Source of the DNA: an uncultured Bacteroidales bacterium | Lineage (GTDB): Bacteria > Bacteroidota > Bacteroidia > Bacteroidales > P3 | Assembly: GCA_937884485.1 (NCBI GenBank) | Contig: CALGCG010000027.1 | Location: 1-16,359 of the forward strand | Direction of reading: 5' to 3' | Length of the DNA: 16,359 nt | Part shown: positions 1-6,448 of the stretch, piece after piece | How positions within the stretch are numbered: the stretch's first letter is position 1 | Layout: each line of letters begins with the position of its first letter | The notes under the pieces: generated by a model | Databases searched by the model: none | Told to the model about the DNA's origin: nothing | Seen by the model: only the letters and a program-made list of their open reading frames with translations | Made by a program: the position numbers and the translations under genes

Positions 1-124
1 CCATAGGGCTGGACGGGGTGATGGGGTAGATAGCTGCTACCTCGCTGAACATGTAGGCTACTGTCGCCGCAGCGCAGTTACCGTCGCAAGTCATAAATTT
101 AGAGTGTTTTCCTGTGAGCATCAT
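1..124 (-). CDS. nifJ: Pyruvate:ferredoxin (flavodoxin) oxidoreductase, N-terminal end (partial)
   Basis: This minus-strand reading frame starts at the ATG at 124-122 and runs off the left edge after 41 codons. Residues 11-41 contain TCDGNCAAATVAY, then FSEVAAIYPITPSSPM. That is the N-terminal signature of domain I of PFOR/NifJ, where the YPITPSS loop lies by the thiamine-diphosphate site. The enzyme oxidatively decarboxylates pyruvate to acetyl-CoA and passes electrons to ferredoxin in the cytoplasm of anaerobes. An in-frame ATG at 94-92 is a possible shorter start, but family members usually have several residues before the conserved CDGN, and an AGAGAGAG stretch lies just upstream of the first ATG. 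A consensus promoter lies directly upstream. The C-terminal end of a nifJ gene occurs at the other edge of the window on the same strand, so two copies may exist. The rest of the gene is not visible. Confidence 0.92.
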   Translation of the reverse strand, partial: MMLTGKHSKFMTCDGNCAAATVAYMFSEVAAIYPITPSSPM

Positions 125-142
125 CTCTCTCTATTTTTTTTG

Positions 143-173
143 CAAAAGTACTATTTTTCTGCGACATGGCAAA
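143..173 (-). promoter_or_regulatory. Bacteroidetes-type promoter for nifJ
   Basis: Read on the minus strand, TTTG (173-170), a 19-nt spacer, and TACTTTTG (150-143) match the Bacteroidetes sigma-factor consensus TTTG-N19-TAnnTTTG. Transcription would begin near 136, leaving a leader of only about a dozen bases before the nifJ ATG at 124. Confidence 0.8.
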
Positions 174-539
174 AAAAAATATCGTTATATATAATTCACT
201 GAAATCCAGGTATGGAACACAGGTATTTCTTTCCTCCTCTCGGTGTCCCTTCGGCGGTCTCTCGGCGACCCTTCGGCGAACCCCCCGTATCTATCTGGAA
301 ACCAGCCCAATACGAATTCACGTCATAATTACCGTACAAGCCACTAAATCAACGTAATAGCCAAGATGCTCATAAATATTTAAGATTAATTAACAATCTC
401 GTCCGGTGTAAAGACATTGTGCCTTGCACCAAAAACAGACAAATGCGGACAATAGGGGACGATTTGAGCCCGTCCCCTCATTTCTGACCTATTTTGTTTG
501 ACAGGTATATATAGAGCAGATTACTAAAAATCAAACAAA
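174..539. other. Intergenic region between nifJ and the DUF4248 gene
   Basis: I see no convincing gene in this stretch. A short open frame at 166-357 has a low-complexity, Arg/Ser-rich translation and overlaps the nifJ promoter. A perfect 7-bp inverted repeat, GGGGACG (455-461) and CGTCCCC (471-477), could form a hairpin about 60 bases before the DUF4248 start. I find no full TTTG/TAnnTTTG promoter for that gene; an AT-rich run at 505-515 is the closest thing to a -7 region. Confidence 0.4.
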
Positions 540-746
540 ATGTCAGGATTTATTTTCAAACAGGATTTGGCCGGACGCTATTTCCCCGGCTACGACAAGG
601 AGGTTTCCCGCCGCCTCTTCGCCCGCGAACTCCACACCAATTCCGCCCTCATGGCCGACCTCCAGGCCGCGCACTACGTCAAAAGCCAGAAACGCCTCAC
701 CCCATTGCAGGTGCAGATTATCTGCCGCCACCTCGGCGAGCCGTAA
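540..746 (+). CDS. DUF4248 family protein
   Basis: A 68-residue protein. The pattern FKQDLAGRYFP near the N-terminus, a central RLFARELHTNSALMADL segment and the C-terminal RLTPLQVQIICRHLGEP match my memory of the small Bacteroidetes family DUF4248, whose function is unknown. In Bacteroides such genes often sit near an HU-family DNA-binding protein and an N-acetylmuramoyl-L-alanine amidase. No HU gene is visible here, and the amidase is 14 kb away at 14943. The protein has no signal peptide or membrane segment and is predicted to be a small helical cytoplasmic protein. The start is preceded by the A-rich stretch AAAAATCAAACAAA, typical of the phylum. The last 31 bp recur, with 2 changes, at 12002-12032. 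The family assignment is fairly secure; the role is not known. Confidence 0.8.
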   Translation: MSGFIFKQDLAGRYFPGYDKEVSRRLFARELHTNSALMADLQAAHYVKSQKRLTPLQVQIICRHLGEP

Positions 747-762
747 ATGTCCCCTATCTTCG

Positions 763-792
763 TGTCCCTTGTCAAGCGATGATATCGCTATA
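763..792 (+). repeat. Short hairpin repeat, copy 1 (TGT-type loop family)
   Basis: Head TGTCCCTTGTCA is followed by the stem AGCGAT, loop GAT, and ATCGCT. It aligns base for base with the copy at 14852-14886 (TGTCCATTGCAA then GGCGAT-TGT-ATCGCC). The stem bases differ but pairing is kept. Confidence 0.5.
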
Positions 793-800
793 TTAATATT

Positions 801-830
801 TGTCCCGTGGCAAAACCTGTAGGTCTTGCC
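801..830 (+). repeat. Short hairpin repeat, copy 2
   Basis: Head TGTCCCGTGG is followed by the imperfect palindrome GGCAAAACCT-GT-AGGTCTTGCC, with one A/C mismatch. It is closely related to the copies at 14128 and 14806. It begins 8 bases after copy 1. Confidence 0.6.
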
Positions 831-853
831 ATGCGACACCTTGTCTTTTTTTC

Positions 854-868
854 GGTGATTGTATCACA
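854..868 (+). repeat. Short hairpin repeat, possible degenerate copy
   Basis: GTGAT-TGT-ATCAC (855-867) resembles the GGCGAT-TGT-ATCGCC stem at 14864-14878 with a compensating change in both arms, and is followed by an A-rich tail. The usual TCCCGTG head is not recognisable, so membership in the family is uncertain. Confidence 0.3.
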
Positions 869-978
869 AATAAACTCTCATAGGAACGCCATCAGGCAGT
901 CCATATTTATGTTCGCAACAATTTTAAAGAAAAATACAATAAAACCACAATTTTTTTTTACAAAACAATTATTTTTCG

Positions 979-1025
979 TATATTTGCAATAAGTTTATTT
1001 TAATTTATGGATAATATTATATTTG
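979..1025 (+). promoter_or_regulatory. Candidate promoter(s) for the propeller protein A gene
   Basis: Two TATATTTG boxes (979-986 and 1018-1025) match the TAnnTTTG consensus. Neither has a perfect upstream TTTG: TTTT at 956-959 and TTTA at 994-997 stand at about the right distance. Either would give a leader of roughly 180-220 nt before the start at 1213. Confidence 0.4.
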
Positions 1026-1192
1026 CGCAATATACTAAAAACAAGCATATTATCATGGGGCTTCCATATGATGTCCTTGTCGCCAAAACGAGGGACTTAG
1101 TGTGCAGATTGTCTTTGTCAAAGTGCGAAATGGGGTTATGTGGTTCGTTTTGCGTTGAACAATTGAGAGACAAAGAAAAAGAAGTAAAGTAA
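1007..1192 (+). CDS. Small hypothetical ORF upstream of protein A
   Basis: A possible 61-residue protein that I do not recognise. It contains four cysteines in the second half and ends in a charged KEKEVK tail. Its stop codon overlaps an ATG that is in frame with protein A (TAATG at 1190-1194), which would permit translational coupling if protein A began there instead of at 1213. The second TATATTTG box falls inside its 5' end, which argues against it if that box is the active promoter. It may be a leader ORF or chance. Low confidence. Confidence 0.2.
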   Translation: MDNIIFAQYTKNKHIIMGLPYDVLVAKTRDLVCRLSLSKCEMGLCGSFCVEQLRDKEKEVK

Positions 1193-1212
1193 TGCATATA
1201 AAAATTAAGTAT

Positions 1213-3261
1213 ATGAGAAAACATGTCATTTTCTTGCTGCTCGCGCTCTCAGTGGCGTCGATGCAGGCCCAGGAGTTCCAGTGGGCGAAAGGCTGGACCA
1301 GCGGCGACAATATCAGCGGTGTGCCGTCGAACACGATTGTGAAAAGCCTCTTCGACCGGGAGGGCAATATCTATATTCTCGGCACATTCGGATACGGCGC
1401 GACGCTCGACGGGGTGGAGCTGCTGCCAATGCCCGACCCCGATTCGCTGACCTATTCCCAACGTCAGTTCTACATGACGGATGTGAAATCCACGCTGATT
1501 GCCAAACTCAGCCCCGAAGGGCATCTGCTGTGGCACAAGGTTATTAAGTACACCAATGGTGCAGCTCAAGGCGCATATCCACAATGGATGCAACTTGTCG
1601 GCGACTCAACGTTAGTTGTTCAAACAGATTTGCATGTTCCATTTGCTTCGGGTCAAGGTCTATGGTATTTGGACACCTTGCTTATAGGCAGCAACAATCC
1701 ATCTCAGAATCCAACATACCCTGTTTCAAGCGGGCGTTATACAGCAATGCTTACATTTGATTTATCTGGTAATAAAGTCGACGAACATTTTTTATCGCTT
1801 CAACGTCATCGAGATTATTTTGGTTGGATAACGCCGTCTTATGTGCCTTCCTTTTTTAACGTTGACGACCTCGGCAATATCTATATGATTGCACAAATGG
1901 CGTGGTCTGATGAGTATGACTCAATGTATTTATCTGTAGATGAAATACGCCAATATCCGATGGATGATTTTTTCCTTATAAACGATTCTGTAACAAGTAT
2001 GTATCAACGCAAGATATTGAAGTTTTCACCAGATTATGAGCTTTTGTGGCAGAAGAATCTTATCGATAGTGCGACAATCCATGATCCAGAAAACATGGAT
2101 TTTTTCACATTGGATTGCAACGGGTTCAGTGTCGACAACAATAATAATATGTATTTAACATCGTATATTACCAGATACTCCACAACCGACTCTTCCTTTT
2201 ACGAGACGCTTCACCTGAACAATGGTCACGATTTTGTTGTTTCAGGGGAAGAATGCACGGGGGCAGGATTTGTCGTAAAAATTGATACGGCCGGAGATGT
2301 TCAATGGCTGTCTCAATTGTATCGTGACGAAACGGCCAATAGGTATGCAATGTTCTATTATCCTCAATGCATTGCCGTTAACAATGATAGCAATTCTGCT
2401 GTAATTCTATGGTCAACCGAATTATGCGACAGCAGCAATGCGTTGTTTTTTGACAGCAGTTTATCCATCCGAGTAGAGGACAGCATTCCTACCCAATGGA
2501 TGTTCACAGATGTAAAGAAGCAGCTATCCACATTTGAGAAGATAGGTTTAACGACAGGTCAATACCAGTCGCAGGGAACTGCAAAAAGTGGAGGAACAGT
2601 CCAAGACGGACCAAATGGGTCGGAAATCATATATCAGAACAATCAGATCCTTTTTCAAATTCGTTGCACATATAATATCATCGGAGTGGATACCGTCTAC
2701 AATTTTGGTGATTTTTACAATTCCAAAATTGCTCTTTTCCGATTCAAAGATGACGGGACTTTGCTTTCCATGAAACTGTTTGATTCCCCGGATGATAATC
2801 TGGCTTTCATGGGCTACTATAGCCGCGCGATTATCAATCCTAATGGCGATGTCCTTTTGACTGGATGTTTCAGCGGGGTCATGGGGTTCGACAGCTCCAC
2901 TTCGTTGCATGGGGCATCCGGCTGCAGCAATGTTTATATCACGTTGTTCAACGATACCACGCTGCTGCATCCCTACGTGCCGCCGACGGACACGGTGCAG
3001 CAGGACACCGTCGGCATTGCGCAGATGGAGGACGCCAACGTCATCCTCTACCCCAACCCCGCCCGTGGCAGCGTCACCATAGACCTCGGCGGCGAGACCC
3101 TCGTCCAGGCTACCGTCTTCAACGATGCCGCCCAGATGATACCCCTCCGCTTCAGCAGTACCAGCATCGACCTCTCACCGCTTCCTGCCGGCCATTATCT
3201 GTTGCACCTCCTCACCCGCTCCGGCAAGCAGTACAGCAAGCAACTAATCGTGACACGGTGA
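1213..3261 (+). CDS. Exported beta-propeller-like protein A with T9SS type A sorting domain
   Basis: A 682-residue protein. Residues 1-19 form a signal peptide (MRKHVIFLLLALSVASMQA, with cleavage expected before QEFQ). The body holds spaced motifs such as GNIYILGTF, FVVKIDTAGDVQW and GDVLLTGCF, resembling SBBP-type beta-propeller repeats. From about residue 605 a Por_Secre_tail-like domain begins (VILYPNPARGSVTI through SKQLIVTR), the signal for outer-membrane passage by T9SS and usually for surface attachment or release. An in-frame ATG at 1192 would add seven residues; 1213 is preferred because it puts the n-region next to the hydrophobic core, as in paralogue B. The start of the mature protein is almost identical in DNA to that of B (4418-6448), the middle is AT-rich and diverged, and the sorting-domain region is GC-rich. 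Ligand and function are unknown. Confidence 0.85.
   Translation: MRKHVIFLLLALSVASMQAQEFQWAKGWTSGDNISGVPSNTIVKSLFDREGNIYILGTFGYGATLDGVELLPMPDPDSLTYSQRQFYMTDVKSTLIAKLSPEGHLLWHKVIKYTNGAAQGAYPQWMQLVGDSTLVVQTDLHVPFASGQGLWYLDTLLIGSNNPSQNPTYPVSSGRYTAMLTFDLSGNKVDEHFLSLQRHRDYFGWITPSYVPSFFNVDDLGNIYMIAQMAWSDEYDSMYLSVDEIRQYPMDDFFLINDSVTSMYQRKILKFSPDYELLWQKNLIDSATIHDPENMDFFTLDCNGFSVDNNNNMYLTSYITRYSTTDSSFYETLHLNNGHDFVVSGEECTGAGFVVKIDTAGDVQWLSQLYRDETANRYAMFYYPQCIAVNNDSNSAVILWSTELCDSSNALFFDSSLSIRVEDSIPTQWMFTDVKKQLSTFEKIGLTTGQYQSQGTAKSGGTVQDGPNGSEIIYQNNQILFQIRCTYNIIGVDTVYNFGDFYNSKIALFRFKDDGTLLSMKLFDSPDDNLAFMGYYSRAIINPNGDVLLTGCFSGVMGFDSSTSLHGASGCSNVYITLFNDTTLLHPYVPPTDTVQQDTVGIAQMEDANVILYPNPARGSVTIDLGGETLVQATVFNDAAQMIPLRFSSTSIDLSPLPAGHYLLHLLTRSGKQYSKQLIVTR
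1264..1553 (+). repeat. Near-identical 290-bp block, copy 1 (pairs with 4475-4764)
   Basis: Direct comparison with 4475-4764 gives only three differences over 290 bp (one Gly/Ser change and two silent changes). The match starts at the signal-peptide cleavage region and stops abruptly after the codons for HKVIKY. The block is visibly richer in G and C than the following part of the gene. Confidence 0.95.
2914..2967 (+). repeat. Near-identical 54-bp block, copy 1 (pairs with 6104-6157)
   Basis: A 54-bp stretch coding for ASGCSNVYITLFNDTTLL differs from 6104-6157 at one silent position. It marks the downstream limit of the diverged middle of proteins A and B, just before their sorting-domain region. 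Confidence 0.9.
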
Positions 3262-3268
3262 GATTTAT

Positions 3269-3299
3269 TTTGCCATGTCAGATAATAACCGTATCTTTG
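3269..3299 (+). promoter_or_regulatory. Consensus Bacteroidetes promoter for the ATPase operon
   Basis: TTTG (3269-3272), exactly 19 bases, then TATCTTTG (3292-3299). This matches TTTG-N19-TAnnTTTG fully. It lies between the protein A stop (3261) and the ATPase start (3348), so the downstream genes can be expressed independently of protein A. Confidence 0.8.
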
Positions 3300-3326
3300 C
3301 GAAAAATTTCGTTGCGAAAAATTTCG
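3299..3326 (+). promoter_or_regulatory. Tandem 13-bp repeat at the ATPase transcription start; possible operator
   Basis: GCGAAAAATTTCG occurs at 3299-3311 and again at 3314-3326, 15 bp apart centre to centre. Each unit is itself a near-palindrome (CGAAA..TTTCG). The pair sits directly after the -7 box, over the expected start of transcription, where a bound repressor would block initiation. The operator role is inference. Confidence 0.5.
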
Positions 3327-3347
3327 CAATCATAATAGGCTAAGAAT

Positions 3348-4403
3348 ATGAATCCTTTTAAGTTTGGGACAATTGTAGATGGGGACTATTTCACGGACAG
3401 GGTGGAAGAAACCGCCCTGCTGAAACAAAAGTTGGACAGTGAAAACCATATTGTCCTTATCAGTCCGCGCCGATATGGTAAAAGCAGTTTGGTGCAGCGT
3501 GTACTGGCTGACTCTGACCGGCCACAGATTCGGCTTGATATGCAGTATGTGGTAAGCGTAAGCGACTTCGCGTCGCAGTTATTAAAGGCTCTTTTCCGTA
3601 TCTATCCGATGGAGCGGATACGCCACTCGATGACGCATTTCCGCATAGCCCCAACAGTATCTGTCAATGCCGTAACTGGAGCCCTAGAGGTGAACTTTCA
3701 GCCTGCGGCCAACAACGTCGTACTGCTGGAGGACGCGATGGCTCTGCTGGAAAAGGTGGCAACGGCAGACAACCGCTTTATCGTCGTCATCGACGAGTTC
3801 CAAGAAGTAGTAAATATTGCCAAAGGCTTTGACAAGCAGCTGCGCTCGCTGATGCAACGGCAGCACAACCTGAACTATATGCTCCTTGGCAGTCAGGAAT
3901 CGATGATGGAGGCTATTTTTGAGAAAAAGAAATCGCCATTCTATCATTTCGGTCAGGTAGTGAGACTGGGCAAGATTCCTTATGATGATTTCCTGCAATT
4001 TGTCACGTCCCGCCTGCCTGACGGCAGTACCGGCGTTGCGGAAGAGATTCTCTCTTTTACGGGCTGCCACCCATATTATACGCAGCAGCTTGCATCGCAG
4101 GTCTGGGAAATGCTTGTGTATCGGAAAGAAGAGGAAAATGTCGTACAACGCTCTGTCGATGCGTTGGCGACCATGCATGACCTCGACTATGAGCGGCTGT
4201 GGCAGAGCATGAACCGCACAGACCGCTTCACATTGCGGCAACTGGCGCAGGCGCAGCAGCCACTACTCAACCGCTCACAGGCCACAAGCACCACCTACAG
4301 TTCGCTGTTGCGACTGATGAAACTTGGTTATGTAGTGAAGAACGAGCATTATGAGATAGAAGATCCGTTCTTCTTTCATTGGATAAGTGAAAACAACAAA
4401 TAG
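3348..4403 (+). CDS. P-loop ATPase of the archaeal-type/MNS-like AAA group
   Basis: A 351-residue cytoplasmic protein. A Walker A variant lies at residues 39-47 (SPRRYGKSS, with Lys45), a Walker B at 144-150 (FIVVIDE, with D149 and E150), and a likely sensor region at 178-185 (MLLGSQES). The last ~60 residues (LLNRSQATSTTYSSLLRLMK onward) look like a winged-helix domain. This layout fits the archaeal-type ATPase family (PF01637-like) within the STAND/MNS clade, common in Bacteroidetes; partners and activities are mostly unknown. Such proteins are usually regulatory or signalling NTPases. It has its own consensus promoter and lies only 14 bp ahead of protein B, so it is probably co-transcribed with the exported proteins. 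There is no signal peptide or membrane segment, so it cannot act outside the cell with its neighbours. Family call good, function unknown. Confidence 0.85.
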   Translation: MNPFKFGTIVDGDYFTDRVEETALLKQKLDSENHIVLISPRRYGKSSLVQRVLADSDRPQIRLDMQYVVSVSDFASQLLKALFRIYPMERIRHSMTHFRIAPTVSVNAVTGALEVNFQPAANNVVLLEDAMALLEKVATADNRFIVVIDEFQEVVNIAKGFDKQLRSLMQRQHNLNYMLLGSQESMMEAIFEKKKSPFYHFGQVVRLGKIPYDDFLQFVTSRLPDGSTGVAEEILSFTGCHPYYTQQLASQVWEMLVYRKEEENVVQRSVDALATMHDLDYERLWQSMNRTDRFTLRQLAQAQQPLLNRSQATSTTYSSLLRLMKLGYVVKNEHYEIEDPFFFHWISENNK

Positions 4404-4417
4404 AAAGCCGTAGTATT

Positions 4418-6448
4418 ATGGATACAAAAAGACCATTCATCTTAGCGCTCCTCGTACTGACCGCCCTCGCCACCCAGGCCCAGGAGTTCCAGTGGGCGAA
4501 AGGCTGGACCAGCAGCGACAATATCAGCGGTGTACCGTCGAACACGATTGTGAAAAGCCTCTTCGACCGGGAGGGCAATATCTATATTCTCGGCACATTC
4601 GGATACGGCGCGACGCTCGACGGGGTGGAGCTGCTGCCAATGCCCGACCCCGATTCGCTGACCTATTCCCAACGTCAGTTCTACATGACGGATGTGAAAT
4701 CCACGCTGATTGCCAAACTCAGCCCCGAAGGGCATCTGCTGTGGCACAAGGTTATTAAATACACACAACAAGGTCACACACAGGGTTCCAATCCATCTTG
4801 GATGCAGCTGGTTGGCGACAGTGCAATTGTAATACAGACAGAAATATTCGTTCCAACAAGAAGCGGTGAGGGATTATGGTACATAGACACGTTATTAATG
4901 GGTAATGTGAATCAAAGCCAAAACCCTACCTATCCAAGAAGTATGGGTAATTATACAGCCGTACTGACATTTGACCTTGATGGAAATAAAACAGACGAGC
5001 ATTTTATATCAGTTCTCAGTTATTTCTCAGGCGGATATTACAATCAGTCTTCATTTGGAACGAACTGCCATCCATTTTATATTGACAATAGCGGTCAGAT
5101 GTATATCTTCCACATAACGAGCAATGTTTGGCATTGGGATTCCGTCTTTCTGTCATTGGATGACCATAGATACAGATACGATTTAGACAATTTCGAAGAT
5201 GGGTCGGCGAAATGTATGGTGTTAAAAATATCGCCTTCGTTTGAAATGTTGTGGGATAAAGCCATGTTTGACACCATCAGCACAATTGGAACAGGAAGCC
5301 CCATTTACGAAAACAATATCGTCTATTCTAATCTATGTGCTGAAAATAATACAAATATTATATTATCTGGTTATCTGGGAAATTCATCTCATGAAGATTC
5401 CACCTTCCAATGCTCAATGGCGACAAATGGTAATGGGCAGTTGACCATACAAGATGCAGGTGTAAACGATGTGGGTTTTGTATTATCAATAGACTCTTCA
5501 GGCACTGTGAAATGGTTACATCAGCTTTTCAGGCGTTCGAATAGTAGGACGCGTCATTTCAGTTCGGGGTTTTTCTCGTGTGCGGTAAACCCAGACAACA
5601 ATCATCTGTATGTACTCGGGGCCTTCGGCTACGACACGACAGGCAGTACATTGGCATTTGATTCAAACTATACCGATTTAATCATTGTCGGTTCCACCTC
5701 CCTGAGTCCAGCCAAGATGGAATGTTTCTTTGAAAAACTCAATGCACAAACAGGGCAACATATTTCTTATGGCATAACGAAAAGCACAAGATATGGAACT
5801 GCCGAATTTGCTGAACGCAAAGACTTGATAGCGATGAACAATCAAGTGATGTTTACAGTTAGATATAACCGTGATTTAGTTGTCAATGATAGTGTGTTCC
5901 ATACGGAAAATTATGGACATGCATTACTACGGTATAATGATTCGGGGGAACTAATCAGTGCCGCAAACTTTGGAATCCCCGACGTGTCCCGTTATGTGGG
6001 AGACCACAGCCGGGCGATTATCAATCCTAACGATGGCGATGTTCTGCTCACGGGCTGCTACAATGGGTCAATCAGTTTTGACGAAACGACACAATTGCAA
6101 GGAGCATCCGGCTGCAGCAATGTTTATATCACGTTGTTCAACGACACCACGCTGCTGTATCCTTGGGGAGACACAAACACAAATCATGATGTGAATATCG
6201 CCGGCATTGAGAATAAAGACATTTCCGTATACCCCAATCCTGCATCCGACAAAATAATGGTAAAGGCAGGGAAAAACATATCTGATATGGTGCTTTACAA
6301 CGTCAAGGGAGAAGCCGTTCTTGTCAAGAGAGGATCTTCCCTGAACGGTCAGTCGGTAATCGAAATAAACGGCCTGAATGATGGCATTTATTTTTTGAAA
6401 ATAGTAACATCTGATGGCACATCCACAAAGAAAATTATTAAAAAATAA
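4418..6448 (+). CDS. Exported beta-propeller-like protein B with T9SS type A sorting domain
   Basis: A 676-residue paralogue of protein A. The signal peptide is residues 1-21 (MDTKRPFILALLVLTALATQA, then QEFQ). The first ~100 mature residues are virtually those of A. The middle (about 115-555) is roughly half identical by eye, with propeller-like strands such as NNHLYVLGAFGYD and GFVLSIDSSGTVKW. A second near-identical patch (ASGCSNVYITLFNDTTLL) precedes the sorting domain, which runs from about residue 600 (ISVYPNPASDKIMV) to the KKIIKK terminus. It begins 14 bp after the ATPase stop, and its 3' end overlaps the next gene by 35 bp, so the three form an operon. Its sorting domain is AT-rich and clearly different from that of A. 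Expected location is the cell surface; the ligand is unknown. Confidence 0.85.
   Translation: MDTKRPFILALLVLTALATQAQEFQWAKGWTSSDNISGVPSNTIVKSLFDREGNIYILGTFGYGATLDGVELLPMPDPDSLTYSQRQFYMTDVKSTLIAKLSPEGHLLWHKVIKYTQQGHTQGSNPSWMQLVGDSAIVIQTEIFVPTRSGEGLWYIDTLLMGNVNQSQNPTYPRSMGNYTAVLTFDLDGNKTDEHFISVLSYFSGGYYNQSSFGTNCHPFYIDNSGQMYIFHITSNVWHWDSVFLSLDDHRYRYDLDNFEDGSAKCMVLKISPSFEMLWDKAMFDTISTIGTGSPIYENNIVYSNLCAENNTNIILSGYLGNSSHEDSTFQCSMATNGNGQLTIQDAGVNDVGFVLSIDSSGTVKWLHQLFRRSNSRTRHFSSGFFSCAVNPDNNHLYVLGAFGYDTTGSTLAFDSNYTDLIIVGSTSLSPAKMECFFEKLNAQTGQHISYGITKSTRYGTAEFAERKDLIAMNNQVMFTVRYNRDLVVNDSVFHTENYGHALLRYNDSGELISAANFGIPDVSRYVGDHSRAIINPNDGDVLLTGCYNGSISFDETTQLQGASGCSNVYITLFNDTTLLYPWGDTNTNHDVNIAGIENKDISVYPNPASDKIMVKAGKNISDMVLYNVKGEAVLVKRGSSLNGQSVIEINGLNDGIYFLKIVTSDGTSTKKIIKK
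4475..4764 (+). repeat. Near-identical 290-bp block, copy 2 (pairs with 1264-1553)
   Basis: Differs from copy 1 at three positions only. The flanking sequence on both sides, including the signal-peptide codons, is quite different, so the homology is confined to the start of the mature protein. Confidence 0.95.
6104..6157 (+). repeat. Near-identical 54-bp block, copy 2 (pairs with 2914-2967)
   Basis: One silent difference from copy 1. It is preceded by a less perfect match around the codons for SRAIINPN and GDVLLTGC. Confidence 0.9.

Noticed and set aside
166..357. Plus-strand frame of 63 codons next to nifJ
   Set aside because: It overlaps the nifJ promoter, its translation is low-complexity, and nothing in it resembles a known protein.
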